DNA of 7,545 nt from Euryarchaeota archaeon UBA111 (GCA_002506025.1 DAWS01000127.1:1-7545); one strand, 5' to 3'; counted from the stretch's first letter, positions 1 through 6,555 are shown. The notes: generated by a model from the letters alone, not told the origin. Numbers and translations: made by a program.

Positions 1-11
1 AGTTAATTATT

Positions 12-1433
12 CTAATTGTTGCGACGTCGGTTGTTACCTCTTCGGCCACTTTTACCGCGATTACCGGGCCTTGCTAGTCCTTTTTGTTGCGGCTTTTTGC
101 CACGATTCGGTCTGTGATGGGTGTTTCTGGGCTTTTTCTTATTGTATGCTCGCTTACCACCAGTTTTGTGTTCCGATTTTGGACCACGCCCCCCACCTGA
201 TTTTCGTGGCTGTGGCCGATTACGATTCCCGTAGTGTTTTCTACTGGATTCATTTCTATTTCTGCTACCGAAACTCCGACGCCTCGGCGCACCGATAAAT
301 TCTACCTCAAATTCAGGAAGCTGCGCAAAGTCCGGTGGCGTAAATTCCACGTTGATGCCGACTTCTCGCTGAATCTTACTAACCGTTTTTCGCTGTGGTT
401 TTTGGATTAGCGAGATGATGATTCCACTTGAACCGCCACGAGCAGTACGCCCACTGCGGTGTTTGTATGCCTTACCATTCTCCGGTGGGTCATAGTGTAT
501 CACACAGTTGACGCCCTCGACGTCAATTCCGCGGGCAGCGACGTCAGTTGCAATTAGCGCCATGCACTCTCCGTGTTGGAATCTTGCCATGGCTCGGTCC
601 CTTTGCTTCTGTGACAATCCGCCATGCAATACTTGTGCAGCGAGGCCGTCATGTGTGAGATCGTCTCCAACCCTATCAGCTCCAGCTCTGGTTCGACAAA
701 ACACAATTGTTCGGCCACATTTCCGAACAATTTCACTTGTTATAGTCGATTTCTTAGAATTTGGCATTAACCAAAAGTAGTGGGTCATGCTATCCATTGA
801 AACTTCTTTGGGACCGACTTCAATAGTAACTGGATTAGTCTGATAATCACGGACTAAATCAGCCACTTCATCATCCAAAGTTGCGCTGAATAATATTGTT
901 TGGCGCTCGATTCGACACTCGTCGAGAATTTGGCAAACCGGTTGCATGAAGCCCATGTCAGCCATTCTATCGGCTTCATCGAGGACTACAATGTCAGTAT
1001 CTTCAAGTGATATTGACCCTCGTTCGAGTAAATCGATTAATCTGCCCGGACATGCAACTAATATGTCGACACCACGCTCTAAAGCCCTGAATTGCTTTGT
1101 ATAGGAGACGCCGCCATAAACAGCATACGTGAACAGACCGAGTTCTCTTGATAGCGGGTCTAATACCTGAAATATTTGTTCGGCTAATTCTCTAGTGGGT
1201 GTCAAGATTAACGAGGTTGGAAAGCCTGGTTCTGCCGGTCTAGTACGCTCAATTAACGGAAGGCCAAATGCCAGTGTCTTACCTGACCCAGTTGGCGCTC
1301 GGCAACATAAATCGTTGCCTAACATTCCGTCTGGAATTGATTCGGTTTGTACCTCAAACGGTTGGTCAATTCCTTGATTTGCCAATGCCCTTACCAGTTC
1401 TCTAGAAACCCCGAGATCTGAAAATGACACCAT
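12..1433 (-). CDS. DEAD-box ATP-dependent RNA helicase, RhlE-like, with basic C-terminal tail
   Basis: This 473-residue superfamily 2 RNA helicase should unwind or remodel RNA duplexes at the expense of ATP in the cytoplasm. All the family motifs are visible: Q motif (F4, G21, P25, Q29), motif I APTGSGKT 46-53, Ia PTRELA 79-84, GG 107-108, Ib CPGR 128-131 (usually TPGR), II DEAD 152-155, III SAT 183-185, IV IVFCRTR 243-249, V ATDVAARGID 295-304 and VI HRSGRTAR 325-332. The two RecA-like lobes end near residue 365. From about 383 to 473 there is a low-complexity tail rich in R, K, N and G, which I infer to be a disordered RNA-binding extension. The ATG at 1433 is the only reasonable start: upstream in frame there is no start codon before a TAG about 40 bp away. 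No Shine-Dalgarno is seen. The motif VI region and following residues recall actinobacterial helicases. Specific RNA targets (ribosome assembly, mRNA decay or cold response) cannot be read from the sequence. Confidence 0.95.
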   Translation of the reverse strand: MVSFSDLGVSRELVRALANQGIDQPFEVQTESIPDGMLGNDLCCRAPTGSGKTLAFGLPLIERTRPAEPGFPTSLILTPTRELAEQIFQVLDPLSRELGLFTYAVYGGVSYTKQFRALERGVDILVACPGRLIDLLERGSISLEDTDIVVLDEADRMADMGFMQPVCQILDECRIERQTILFSATLDDEVADLVRDYQTNPVTIEVGPKEVSMDSMTHYFWLMPNSKKSTITSEIVRKCGRTIVFCRTRAGADRVGDDLTHDGLAAQVLHGGLSQKQRDRAMARFQHGECMALIATDVAARGIDVEGVNCVIHYDPPENGKAYKHRSGRTARGGSSGIIISLIQKPQRKTVSKIQREVGINVEFTPPDFAQLPEFEVEFIGAPRRRSFGSRNRNESSRKHYGNRNRPQPRKSGGGRGPKSEHKTGGKRAYNKKKPRNTHHRPNRGKKPQQKGLARPGNRGKSGRRGNNRRRNN

Positions 1434-1526
1434 TGTATCATTAGACCCCGCTTTGCGGCCCTATTTGATACCCCCAGTAGATAATTGAAACAAAACTGCT
1501 ACATCGTGAGTGTATGATGTTAGCGG
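1434..1526. other. Intergenic gap between thiolase and helicase
   Basis: This 93-bp non-coding gap separates two minus-strand genes. Read on the minus strand it contains an AT-rich patch and a TATA-like TATCAAATA (1464-1472) about 30-40 bp before the helicase start, so it could hold a separate archaeal-type promoter. A small GC hairpin, CCGC-TTT-GCGG, lies at 1448-1458, close to the helicase start. No RNA gene or small ORF is recognisable. The promoter reading is weak and rests on position and base composition only. Confidence 0.25.
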
Positions 1527-1542
1527 TTAGGGAGTTCTAACC
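1525..1542 (-). terminator. Possible hairpin at the 3' end of the thiolase gene
   Basis: A perfect 6-bp inverted repeat (GGTTAG 1525-1530 and CTAACC 1537-1542, loop of six) spans the thiolase stop codon. On the minus strand it is followed, some 35 bp later, by a T-rich patch. It could help end or stabilise the thiolase transcript. The stem is short, part of it is coding, and the T-run is distant, so the call is tentative. Confidence 0.2.
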
Positions 1543-2720
1543 AGCATTGCGACGGCATTGCCGCCGCCCAAGCACAAGGTTACAATACCTGACTTAGCGT
1601 TAATTCGACGCATTACCCCAATCATCGATATCAGGCATCTAGTTCCACTGCTGCCAAGTGGGTGGCCAAGCGAAATCGCCCCACCATGAAGGTTGAAACG
1701 ATCGTGCGGTATGCCGATTTCCTTAGCGATAGCGCAAGATGCCGAAGCAAATGCTTCGTTGTGCTCATAGACATCAACATCTAGAACTTCCAATGAGTTT
1801 CTCTCAAGCAGAGTCTTAATCGCTGGTATTGGCGCACTCATTACTCGATGTGGTTCGACTCCACTGGTGCAATAGTCCTCAACGAAGGCAATTATCTCCC
1901 AACCGTTTTGCTTTGCCATTGATTCACTCGTCATCAATACAGCACTAGCTCCATCATTGAGCGTACTAGCATTACCGGCGGTAACCTGCCCCGATTTATT
2001 GAATACAGGTCGCAAGTTAGCCAGCACTTCGATACTGGAATTCGCTTTGATTCCCTCGTCTCTTTCAAATAACAGGTCGCTACCCTTCCGCTGTGGCACG
2101 CTAACGGTAAAGGATTCCCAATCAAACCAGCCATTATCCCACGCTGCTGAGGCTCTTTGATGACTGCGAATCGCATATTCATCTGATTGCTGGCGACTAA
2201 TATCTGATTCCTCAGCAATTGTTTCTCCCGTATTACCCATGTGAATGTCATTATACACATCCCATAATCCATCATGTATCATGGAATCAATCAGTTGCGA
2301 GTCGCCCATTTTCTTGCCACGTCGATGTCCTTTGAGCAGTTGTGGCGCATTCGACATACTTTCCATGCCACCAGCGATTATTACATCCGCTTTACCAGCG
2401 GTTATGCTATTCGCCGCCATCATGGCAGCCTCAAGCGAACTGCCACACACTTTGTTGACTGTCGCAGCCGAGGTACTTACTGGCAAACCTGCACCAAGCG
2501 CTACCTGCCTTGCAGGGTTTTGCCCACATCCAGCTTGTAACACCTGACCGAATAGAACTTCGTCAACTATGCCACTCGCAGGGTCAACTCCAACCCTTGC
2601 ACACAGTTCCTTGACAGTCAAAATACCCAAATCAATTGCACTCATTGAAGATAATGTGCCCAGAAAACTGCCGATGGGAGTTCTCGCAACACCACATATT
2701 ACCACTCTCGGCTGGGTCAT
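1527..2720 (-). CDS. Thiolase, acetyl-CoA C-acetyltransferase family
   Basis: This is a thiolase of the acetoacetyl-CoA type, 397 residues from the ATG at 2720, close to the usual 390-395. It condenses two acetyl-CoA to acetoacetyl-CoA, or cleaves 3-ketoacyl-CoA. Catalytic landmarks are present: nucleophile C92 in VCGSS, the HMG motif at 160-162, NEAF 321-324, H353 in GHPLG and C383 in CLGGG. The N-terminal VARTPIGSF is also typical. The frame stays open upstream to a TTG at 2774, but those 18 extra residues (with another ATG at 2741) precede the conserved N-terminus and look untranslated. The family often has VCGSG and GHPIG where this has VCGSS and GHPLG; these are mild changes that leave the catalytic residues intact. 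No HMG-CoA synthase, acyl-CoA dehydrogenase or PHA gene is adjacent, so direction (mevalonate or ketone synthesis versus fatty-acid degradation) is undetermined. In archaea, mevalonate synthesis would be the default guess. Confidence 0.93.
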   Translation of the reverse strand: MTQPRVVICGVARTPIGSFLGTLSSMSAIDLGILTVKELCARVGVDPASGIVDEVLFGQVLQAGCGQNPARQVALGAGLPVSTSAATVNKVCGSSLEAAMMAANSITAGKADVIIAGGMESMSNAPQLLKGHRRGKKMGDSQLIDSMIHDGLWDVYNDIHMGNTGETIAEESDISRQQSDEYAIRSHQRASAAWDNGWFDWESFTVSVPQRKGSDLLFERDEGIKANSSIEVLANLRPVFNKSGQVTAGNASTLNDGASAVLMTSESMAKQNGWEIIAFVEDYCTSGVEPHRVMSAPIPAIKTLLERNSLEVLDVDVYEHNEAFASASCAIAKEIGIPHDRFNLHGGAISLGHPLGSSGTRCLISMIGVMRRINAKSGIVTLCLGGGNAVAMLVRTP

Positions 2721-2772
2721 AACCAGCCCAATGTGATGCATGACTTGAATGTGCTCATCATGACAAACATGC

Positions 2773-2788
2773 AATCTTTGAGAAGATT
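2773..2788. repeat. Short inverted repeat in divergent intergenic region
   Basis: AATCTT (2773-2778) and AAGATT (2783-2788) form a perfect 6-bp inverted repeat around a TGAG centre. It lies between the divergent thiolase (start 2720) and RNase PH (start 2816) genes. Its position would suit an operator acting on both genes, but a repeat of this length also arises by chance. No convincing TATA box is visible for either gene in this 95-bp region. Confidence 0.2.
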
Positions 2789-2815
2789 TGATGTGCGAGG
2801 AGTCTTGGGAGTCAT

Positions 2816-3640
2816 ATGGCGAAGTTCAAGACTGAGTTTGAGACCGACAGAAATCCTGACCAGATGAGACATGTTGAGGTTGAAATAGACTTCACTTCCA
2901 ATGCGCTTGCATCAATACTCTATCGACAAGGAGATACGGTCGTATTGGCTTGTTGTACGAAAGAAGCCAGACTACCCGGGTGGTTCCCGCGTGATTCTAC
3001 CAAAGGCTGGGTGCACGCTGAATACTCCTTGTTGCCTGGCTCAACAGATTCCCGTTTTCGTCGGGAACGTAGGGGTGCCAAAGGCAGAACCCAAGAAATA
3101 GAGCGCCTTGTTGCTCGCTCCTTAAGAGCAGCAATTGATTTGGAGGAACTCGGACCAATCGCCCTAAATGTTGATTGTGACATCCTCAATGCCGATGGAG
3201 GCACTCGCTGTGCATCTATTACTGCCGCAAATTTAGCACTCAGATTAGCTATCAGAAGGCTGATTGCGTCTGGACAGTGTTTACCGAAAGAACTCAGGCC
3301 GACTGACGAAGAGCGAAGATCTGGTTGGCAAGCCCCTGAACTCAGTGAGGCAGAACAGCAGGCGCACGAGAACCGAGTATTACCCCACGACCTTGCCGCA
3401 ATTTCAGTAGGTCTGATAGACGGAGAGGTATATCTAGACCTCGATTATATCCTTGACTCTAATGCAGATGTCGATATGAACATCGTCAAAACCAGCGACG
3501 GTAAGTATGTTGAACTTCAAGGGACAGGGGAAGAATCAACCTTCTCAGGTGAAGAATTGTTTGCGTTAATTGCCCAAGCAGATGTTGGATTAGATGCCTT
3601 ATTTGAGGTCCAAGCAGCAATTCTTGATGGAATCAACTGA
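2816..3640 (+). CDS. rph: Ribonuclease PH, bacterial type, with internal insertion
   Basis: RNase PH is a phosphate-dependent 3'-to-5' exoribonuclease that trims the 3' ends of tRNA precursors, usually as a hexameric ring. Motifs seen include GWVHAEYSLLPGST (64-77), RTQEIERLVARSLRA (91-105), DCDILNADGGTR (120-131; the GGTR loop binds phosphate), the acidic cluster DLDYILD (208-214) with DMN at 220-222, and VELQGTGEE (232-240). These match bacterial RNase PH rather than the archaeal exosome subunit Rrp41. At 274 residues it is longer than the usual 240 or so. The extra length is mostly a polar, E/Q/R-rich insertion of about 28 residues at roughly 157-192, just before LAAISVG. The ATG at 2816 follows GAGGAG (2797-2802) and GGGAG (2807-2811), the only candidate Shine-Dalgarno sequences in the window. 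A tRNA gene begins 51 bp after the stop, on the same strand. Confidence 0.93.
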   Translation: MAKFKTEFETDRNPDQMRHVEVEIDFTSNALASILYRQGDTVVLACCTKEARLPGWFPRDSTKGWVHAEYSLLPGSTDSRFRRERRGAKGRTQEIERLVARSLRAAIDLEELGPIALNVDCDILNADGGTRCASITAANLALRLAIRRLIASGQCLPKELRPTDEERRSGWQAPELSEAEQQAHENRVLPHDLAAISVGLIDGEVYLDLDYILDSNADVDMNIVKTSDGKYVELQGTGEESTFSGEELFALIAQADVGLDALFEVQAAILDGIN

Positions 3641-3664
3641 ACTGATTTCATTGGAAGAATTGAA

Positions 3665-3676
3665 ATGATTAATCAT
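3665..3676. repeat. 12-bp perfect palindrome upstream of tRNA-Phe
   Basis: ATGATTAATCAT is a perfect palindrome ending 15 bp before the mature tRNA 5' end. It is AT-rich and lies roughly where an archaeal TATA element would sit for a tRNA transcribed with a short leader. It could be a promoter element or an operator. An imperfect inverted repeat (ATTTCA 3645-3650 and TGAAAT 3661-3666) overlaps its left edge. Function is inferred from position only. Confidence 0.25.
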
Positions 3677-3691
3677 ATCGCACTAACTTGC

Positions 3692-3767
3692 GGGTAGGTA
3701 GCTTAGTTGGGAGAGCGCAGCACTGAAGATGCTGAGGTCGCCGGTTCAAGTCCGGCCCTACCCACCA
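3692..3767 (+). tRNA. tRNA-Phe: tRNA-Phe (anticodon GAA) with encoded CCA
   Basis: A full 76-nt cloverleaf folds by eye. The acceptor stem GGGTAGG (3692-3698) pairs perfectly with CCTACCC (3757-3763). The D arm is GCTT/GAGC with one G-T pair and a GG in its loop. The anticodon stem CAGCA/TGCTG (3718-3722 and 3730-3734) encloses CTGAAGA, giving anticodon GAA at 3725-3727. The variable loop is AGGTC, and the T arm GCCGG/CCGGC encloses TTCAAGT. The discriminator is A3764, and CCA is encoded at 3765-3767. No intron is present. Position 37 is G (3728), the form modified to m1G or wyosine in archaea and eukaryotes; most bacterial tRNA-Phe have A37. It lies 51 bp after rph and 84 bp before the membrane-protein gene. 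Confidence 0.97.
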
Positions 3768-3773
3768 AACTTG

Positions 3774-3826
3774 TGTTTACAAACCGATGATTAGTGGTAC
3801 ACAGAAGTTGTGAAATTTTGTAAACA
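3774..3826. repeat. 10-bp inverted repeat between tRNA-Phe and membrane-protein gene
   Basis: TGTTTACAAA (3774-3783) and its exact complement TTTGTAAACA (3817-3826) are separated by 33 bp. The left arm starts seven bases after the tRNA CCA and the right arm ends 25 bp before the ATG at 3852. In RNA they could form a 10-bp stem with a large loop in the tRNA trailer. In DNA they could be paired protein-binding sites for the downstream gene. A minor CACA/TGTG stem (3800-3803 and 3809-3812) lies inside the loop. The T-rich ATTTTG next to the right arm might also help terminate the tRNA transcript. Confidence 0.4.
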
Positions 3827-3851
3827 ATGCATTAATTTGGTTGATTGATTT

Positions 3852-5957
3852 ATGCGTGTCATGGGCGAGGATATCGAGCAGGTTGAGGAACCCATCGAGG
3901 AGGTGGATGTCGAGGATAAGGCTAAAGATAAAATTGCCAAAGAACTCGAAGAAATCCGCCGCCGAAAAACTAGGACCAATAAGCGCCGTTTCTTGACCAA
4001 CAAAGAGGACTACGTGCTATTTGCCGGTATTGGCTACGGTATTTTCTTTGCTGCATTGCTGGTTGGTATGTCTAGCGGTATATTTGGTTCGTCAACAACC
4101 TTGGATCACAAAGCCTCTGAAACATTCCTAGATACTGGGGAAGAGTGCGTAAATATTGAAGATGACCCATGGATTTTAATTTTCCCGGAAAATGATGCCG
4201 AATATTTCGACCTCTCTGGAAGAAATTTGCCTACTGGCTATGCTTTGATGAATTACACGGTTTTTGAATCAAGTGAAGGGATTGCCGTGATATCAGACGA
4301 GACCATTACCCAAGTCTCCGGTGGTAAAAGCTCCATGCAAGCCCCGTTCGATGATTTGAATGTCGGTGACTATCGCATCAAATTCACAGTTGATGTGTAT
4401 AATCAAAGCGATGATTTGGTCAATGCCTCGCTAGTTGAAGAGTGGCAATCCCTCTCAAAAGTGATTGATTTTGAATTAGAGATTAACAGCGGAGGCTTCT
4501 TTTCATTCTTACCCGGCATCGACTCCGATTCACACCGCGAAGTGAGAATTACTGAGCCCGGACCGAGAACCTGTTGGACAACCAAAGACCTTGGCGACTG
4601 GGGTTACATTTTGATGGCTGCAGAATTAGGTGGCGGCCGTGAAACCGCCATGCTTACCGGTGGCACGGCTGGAATCCCAGCATGGTGGATGGCATTCATA
4701 TCATTGTCATTATCAGCGGTTACATTACTGATTATCTACCCAGTGATGTATAAGATATATCATCAAGATACCGATGACATACTGTCAAGGAATCACATCG
4801 CAAGGGTGGTTGAAGACATACTAGGCAAGACCTCAAAACGCTTGCATATCGACATCGATTGGGAGTTATACAAACTCGAGTCTCGAGAATTATCAATCGA
4901 CATTATGGTGCCGTACAAAAATACTGACGGGACCTTATCAGATAGTAAAGACATCAGGGCAGAAATTCTTCGTGAAATATTAGAGGAATTCGCTATTTTC
5001 CGAGTATTCAAGCCAGTCCAATTAACTGTCAAGACCATCGGCGTGAACCAAGCAATAGACTTCGAAAGCGGCGTTGGAGTCGGTGCTGGTGCAGAAAATG
5101 CTGATGTTGAAGAAGAGCAGGATTACGCCAGCTTCTTCTCTGAACTACACACGCTTTCCAGAGTTGAGGACGAGGTTCGAGACAGTTTGGACCTATTCTT
5201 TGCTCGCCGAAGTGATGTCAGGATGGAAGGCGCAGTGGTCACCAGCGACGATCGAGTAATCTTTGTCTCAGTTATTTACAAACCCACCCAGCGATTTGCT
5301 TTCTTTAGATTCAAGAAGACCACAGATGAGGTAGAAGTAGAATTATACCGCTATATTTCAGACCGCAACGAAGACCTGCTGGGAAGCCAAGAACTGATTG
5401 TTAAAGCACGAAACCAGGTTTCTACTCTTGCCGACCGCTCGGGCGCTGGCAGAGTAGAAAGCGACAGCAAAAACGACGACCGAATCGTAGCCGTTGCTAA
5501 ACAAGACGGTTTAGGCGGACGTATGCTTCAGACAAACTTCATCGGAAACACCCTTTCAACGGTTGAATATATGGCAAATGAAAAGCGTGAAATGATTAAC
5601 AAATGGGGATTTTGGGGTCTAATCGTCTTCGTGTGGATTCCATTCATGGCTTCTGGTGTATTGGTCGGTGCGATGCTAGGACTTCTTTCACGAATGCAGT
5701 TTACCAGAGTATTAGCGGCGACATTTATTGGCGGTGCAGCAGCCTCCGTTACCTGGGCTTATACAGCCGAAGGAATTGTCAAATTTATGCATCAATACAA
5801 ACTTGAAGCGGTTATTCCTCTGATGATTATTGTATTCGTTGGCGCCGCATTCCTCCATGTTCGCTCAACCAAGGTACGCAGGCAAACAGAATTGTTTGAA
5901 GACACACTATTGGACAATTTCCATGCTGATGTTGATGCAAAGTATGGCGAAGCATGA
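3852..5957 (+). CDS. Large membrane protein with C-terminal putative small multidrug export (DedA-like) domain
   Basis: I recognise only the C-terminus of this 701-residue protein. Residues 1-46 are acidic, then strongly basic (RRRKTRTNKRR), and should be cytoplasmic. TM1 is about 54-78. Residues 79-275 look extracytoplasmic, probably beta-rich, with C99, C241 and sequons at N134, N184 and N191. TM2 is about 276-300. Residues 301-580 form a soluble cytoplasmic region, apparently two alpha/beta parts split by an acidic, Gly-rich linker near 405-425; I cannot assign a family. Residues 585-671 resemble putative small multidrug export proteins (Sm_multidrug_ex, COG2426): a hydrophobic stretch 587-611 containing IPF and SG, a basic turn SRMQFTR, then two helices (about 617-637 and 652-670). 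That family is usually only 150-200 residues and, as I recall, is related to DedA/VTT membrane proteins; its drug-export label is poorly supported. Start may be ATG 3852 or 3861. No Shine-Dalgarno is seen. mogA overlaps its 3' end. Confidence 0.85.
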   Translation: MRVMGEDIEQVEEPIEEVDVEDKAKDKIAKELEEIRRRKTRTNKRRFLTNKEDYVLFAGIGYGIFFAALLVGMSSGIFGSSTTLDHKASETFLDTGEECVNIEDDPWILIFPENDAEYFDLSGRNLPTGYALMNYTVFESSEGIAVISDETITQVSGGKSSMQAPFDDLNVGDYRIKFTVDVYNQSDDLVNASLVEEWQSLSKVIDFELEINSGGFFSFLPGIDSDSHREVRITEPGPRTCWTTKDLGDWGYILMAAELGGGRETAMLTGGTAGIPAWWMAFISLSLSAVTLLIIYPVMYKIYHQDTDDILSRNHIARVVEDILGKTSKRLHIDIDWELYKLESRELSIDIMVPYKNTDGTLSDSKDIRAEILREILEEFAIFRVFKPVQLTVKTIGVNQAIDFESGVGVGAGAENADVEEEQDYASFFSELHTLSRVEDEVRDSLDLFFARRSDVRMEGAVVTSDDRVIFVSVIYKPTQRFAFFRFKKTTDEVEVELYRYISDRNEDLLGSQELIVKARNQVSTLADRSGAGRVESDSKNDDRIVAVAKQDGLGGRMLQTNFIGNTLSTVEYMANEKREMINKWGFWGLIVFVWIPFMASGVLVGAMLGLLSRMQFTRVLAATFIGGAAASVTWAYTAEGIVKFMHQYKLEAVIPLMIIVFVGAAFLHVRSTKVRRQTELFEDTLLDNFHADVDAKYGEA

Positions 5958-6555
5958 GTTGGTGAATAGTTTGGATGCTGTTTCCCAATTAAACGGCAAT
6001 GCAGAAACCTGTGGAGACTTTGCCAAAATTGGTATTGTTACAGTTAGTGATCGAGCCAGCCGAGGAGAGTATTCCGATGAGGGTGGACCAGCGATTCTAA
6101 GATTCCTCGAAGAAGCAATTGCCAGTCCAGTCGAAGTTCACTATGTCTGTGTCGCAGATGAAACCTCGTTAATCCAAACCGAGCTAATTCGCTTATCAGA
6201 TGATGTTGGTTGTTCGATTATTGTCACAACAGGTGGAACTGGTCCAGCAGTGCGTGATGTGACTCCAGAAGCCACTGCGACTGTTTGTGAGCGAATTCTT
6301 GACGGGTTCGGTGAACAGATGCGAGCGATATCCCTGCGCTACGTGCCAACCGCAATCCTTTCCCGTCAGTTGGGTGGAACGAGAGGGCAATGTCTAATCT
6401 TCAATCTCCCCGGTCGTCCAAAAGCCATTCGTGAGACAATTGACGAAATTTGGCAGGCTGTACCATATTGTATTGACCTACTTGGCGGGCCGTATATCGA
6501 CATGGTCGATTCGGTATGCACGGCGTTTAGACCTAAGACTGCAAGACGACGCTAA
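5944..6555 (+). CDS. mogA: Molybdopterin adenylyltransferase MogA
   Basis: MogA adenylates molybdopterin with ATP, preparing it for molybdate insertion in molybdenum cofactor synthesis. From the ATG at 5944 the protein has 203 residues. The MogA core begins near residue 28 with KIGIVTVSDRAS (D36). It continues with TTGGTGP (95-101), RDVTPEA (104-110), FGEQMR (122-127), VPTAILSRQ (134-142), NLPGRPK (154-160), VPYCIDLL and FRPK (195-198). This run resembles E. coli MogA more than the shorter MoaB proteins common in archaea. Compared with E. coli MogA it lacks about 12 residues between NLPGRPK and VPYC. It has about 27 extra N-terminal residues of no recognised function, so a later start (GTG 5962) is possible; an earlier ATG at 5935 is also in frame. 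With the 5944 start it overlaps the membrane gene by 14 bp, implying co-transcription. No other cofactor gene is in the window. Confidence 0.92.
   Translation: MAKHELVNSLDAVSQLNGNAETCGDFAKIGIVTVSDRASRGEYSDEGGPAILRFLEEAIASPVEVHYVCVADETSLIQTELIRLSDDVGCSIIVTTGGTGPAVRDVTPEATATVCERILDGFGEQMRAISLRYVPTAILSRQLGGTRGQCLIFNLPGRPKAIRETIDEIWQAVPYCIDLLGGPYIDMVDSVCTAFRPKTARRR

Noticed and set aside
71..298. Plus-strand open frame opposite the helicase tail, hydrophobic and Phe/Tyr-rich
   Set aside because: It is the antisense of the Lys/Arg/Asn-rich tail, which explains its composition; the helicase reading is supported by a complete motif set.
2245..2547. Plus-strand open frames opposite the thiolase
   Set aside because: They are antisense to a highly conserved enzyme region and have no recognisable motifs.
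2721..2774. N-terminal extension of the thiolase to 2774
   Set aside because: The start there would be TTG, the added residues do not resemble the family, and the ATG at 2720 gives the normal N-terminus and length.
2816..3640. Archaeal exosome subunit Rrp41 instead of RNase PH
   Set aside because: The GWVHAEYSLLPGST and RTQEIERLVARSLRA segments match bacterial RNase PH, and Rrp41-typical segments are missing.
3692..3851. tRNA gene as an integration site for a mobile element
   Set aside because: No integrase is present and no second copy of the tRNA 3' end is seen in the window; the neighbours are housekeeping genes.
5830..5943. Upstream extension of mogA into the membrane-protein gene
   Set aside because: It overlaps well-defined coding sequence of TM5 and the C-terminus in another frame and adds no conserved MogA residues.
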